NCBI RefSeq assembly: GCF_001570365.1
Contig: NZ_BBYK01000052.1
Location: 1-64,000, forward strand
DNA length: 64,000 bases
Direction: 5' to 3'
From: Microtetraspora fusca
GTDB lineage: Bacteria > Actinomycetota > Actinomycetes > Streptosporangiales > Streptosporangiaceae
Below are positions 63,363-64,000 of the stretch, piece after piece (within the stretch, counting starts at the first letter, position 1; every line of letters starts with the position of its first letter). The translations under genes were made by a program, and so were the position numbers. The notes under the pieces are model-generated. The model saw nothing but the letters and a program-made list of their open reading frames with translations. It was not told where the DNA came from and searched no databases.

Positions 63363-64000
63363 ATGAAACTCGCCGAGATCTTCGAGAAGATCGTTGGTCC
63401 GGACGCGGGCGTGCAGTTCGTCGCATATGACGGGAGCAAAGCGGGTTCCCCCTCCGCCGACGTCCGCATTGAGGTGAAGTCGCCCATCGCGGTCGCGTAT
63501 CTCGCGCAGGCTCCGGGTGAACTCGGTCTGGCCCGGGCGTACGTCTCCGGCCACATCGACGTCCACGGCGACATGTACGAGCTGCTCAACCGGATGTGGT
63601 CGCTGACGCTCAACGACATCCCGCTCAGCGAGAAGATCGCGGCCGTGCGGGCGCTCGGCACCAAGCCGCTGTTGATGCGGGTGCCGCCGCCGCCCCAGGA
63701 GATGCGGCGCAGCACGCTGGCCCGGCTCGGCAGCCGGCACGCCAAGAAGCGCGACGCCGAGGCGATCCACCACCACTACGACGTCTCCAACCGGTTCTAC
63801 GAGTGGGTGCTCGGCCCCTCCATGGCGTACACGTGCGCGGTCTTCCCGACGGCGGACGCCACGCTGGAGGAGGCGCAGTACACCAAGTTCGACCTGGTGG
63901 CCAAGAAGCTGGACCTCCAGCCCGGCATGCGGCTGCTCGACATCGGCTGCGGCTGGGGCGGCATGGTCATGCACGCCGCCCGCGAGTACGGTGTGAAGGC
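63363..64000 (+). CDS. SAM-dependent lipid methyltransferase, TmsB/cyclopropane-synthase-like (partial)
   Basis: Runs past the window edge; the first 212 residues are visible. An N-terminal region (about 1-120) leads into EAIHHHYDVSNRFYEWVLGPSMAYTCAVF and the class I methyltransferase motif LLDIGCGWGGM (about 195-205). Both are typical of the cyclopropane-fatty-acid synthase/mycolic-methyltransferase family. In tandem with the FAD enzyme it should methylate an oleoyl-phospholipid at C10 to give the 10-methylene product. GGGAAGG precedes the ATG, which follows the upstream stop by 3 bases. Confidence 0.85.
   Translation, partial: MKLAEIFEKIVGPDAGVQFVAYDGSKAGSPSADVRIEVKSPIAVAYLAQAPGELGLARAYVSGHIDVHGDMYELLNRMWSLTLNDIPLSEKIAAVRALGTKPLLMRVPPPPQEMRRSTLARLGSRHAKKRDAEAIHHHYDVSNRFYEWVLGPSMAYTCAVFPTADATLEEAQYTKFDLVAKKLDLQPGMRLLDIGCGWGGMVMHAAREYGVK

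Overview
The window is high-GC DNA with the gene order of a filamentous actinobacterium. The mreBCD-PBP2-rodA cluster, the folC-ndk-mre and rne-rplU-rpmA-obg-proBA order, abundant GTG starts, many ATGA/GTGA stop-start overlaps and actinobacteria-restricted families (DUF4192, DUF4233, DUF1707, GuaB1) all point that way. A Streptosporangiaceae-like genome (Nonomuraea, Streptosporangium, Microbispora and relatives) is the best guess. It fits a locus at the right edge that looks like 10-methyl fatty acid synthesis. The genus assignment is inference; I could not run a search.

Layout. 1-335: degenerate tandem repeats ahead of folC. 336-4110: folC, a DUF4233 membrane protein, an MFS-like protein and ndk, closed by a strong terminator. 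4308-10222: cell-wall elongation block mreB-mreC-mreD-PBP2-rodA. 10284-16848: a radical-SAM protein, its DUF2344 companion, RNase E/G and ribosomal proteins L21 and L27. 16961-20723: obg, proB, proA. 20775-24925: response regulator, DoxX, Ser/Thr kinase and M48 protease. 25024-28363: nadD, a secreted trypsin-like protease, rsfS and a histidine phosphatase. 28459-40148: accessory-looking stretch marked by three identical tRNA-Ala(GGC) genes. It holds small membrane proteins, a SRPBCC protein, a CynX/NimT-type MFS with a palindromic operator, FabV, a DMT transporter, an ECF41 sigma factor overlapping an SMP-30 lactonase gene, a polysaccharide deacetylase, a von Willebrand A lipoprotein and a DUF2087 protein. 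40188-54605: an ABC exporter, a GlxA-type regulator divergent from an MFS-PTH2 pair, a CASTOR/POLLUX-like channel, Maf, EI24 and DUF4192 proteins, and an APH(6)/hydroxyurea-type kinase. 54884-61761: ATP-dependent DNA ligase, GT39 glycosyltransferase, FKBP isomerase, GuaB1, a GyrI-like protein and a CaiB/BaiF CoA-transferase. 61989-64000: a FAD oxidoreductase and a SAM-dependent lipid methyltransferase cut by the window edge.

Regulation. Thirteen starts carry TAnnnT 6 to 8 bases upstream and most lack a Shine-Dalgarno sequence, so leaderless transcription looks common here. One of these leads into an 8-codon upstream ORF that overlaps the next gene by ATGA. I saw no insertion sequence, prophage, CRISPR array or rRNA.
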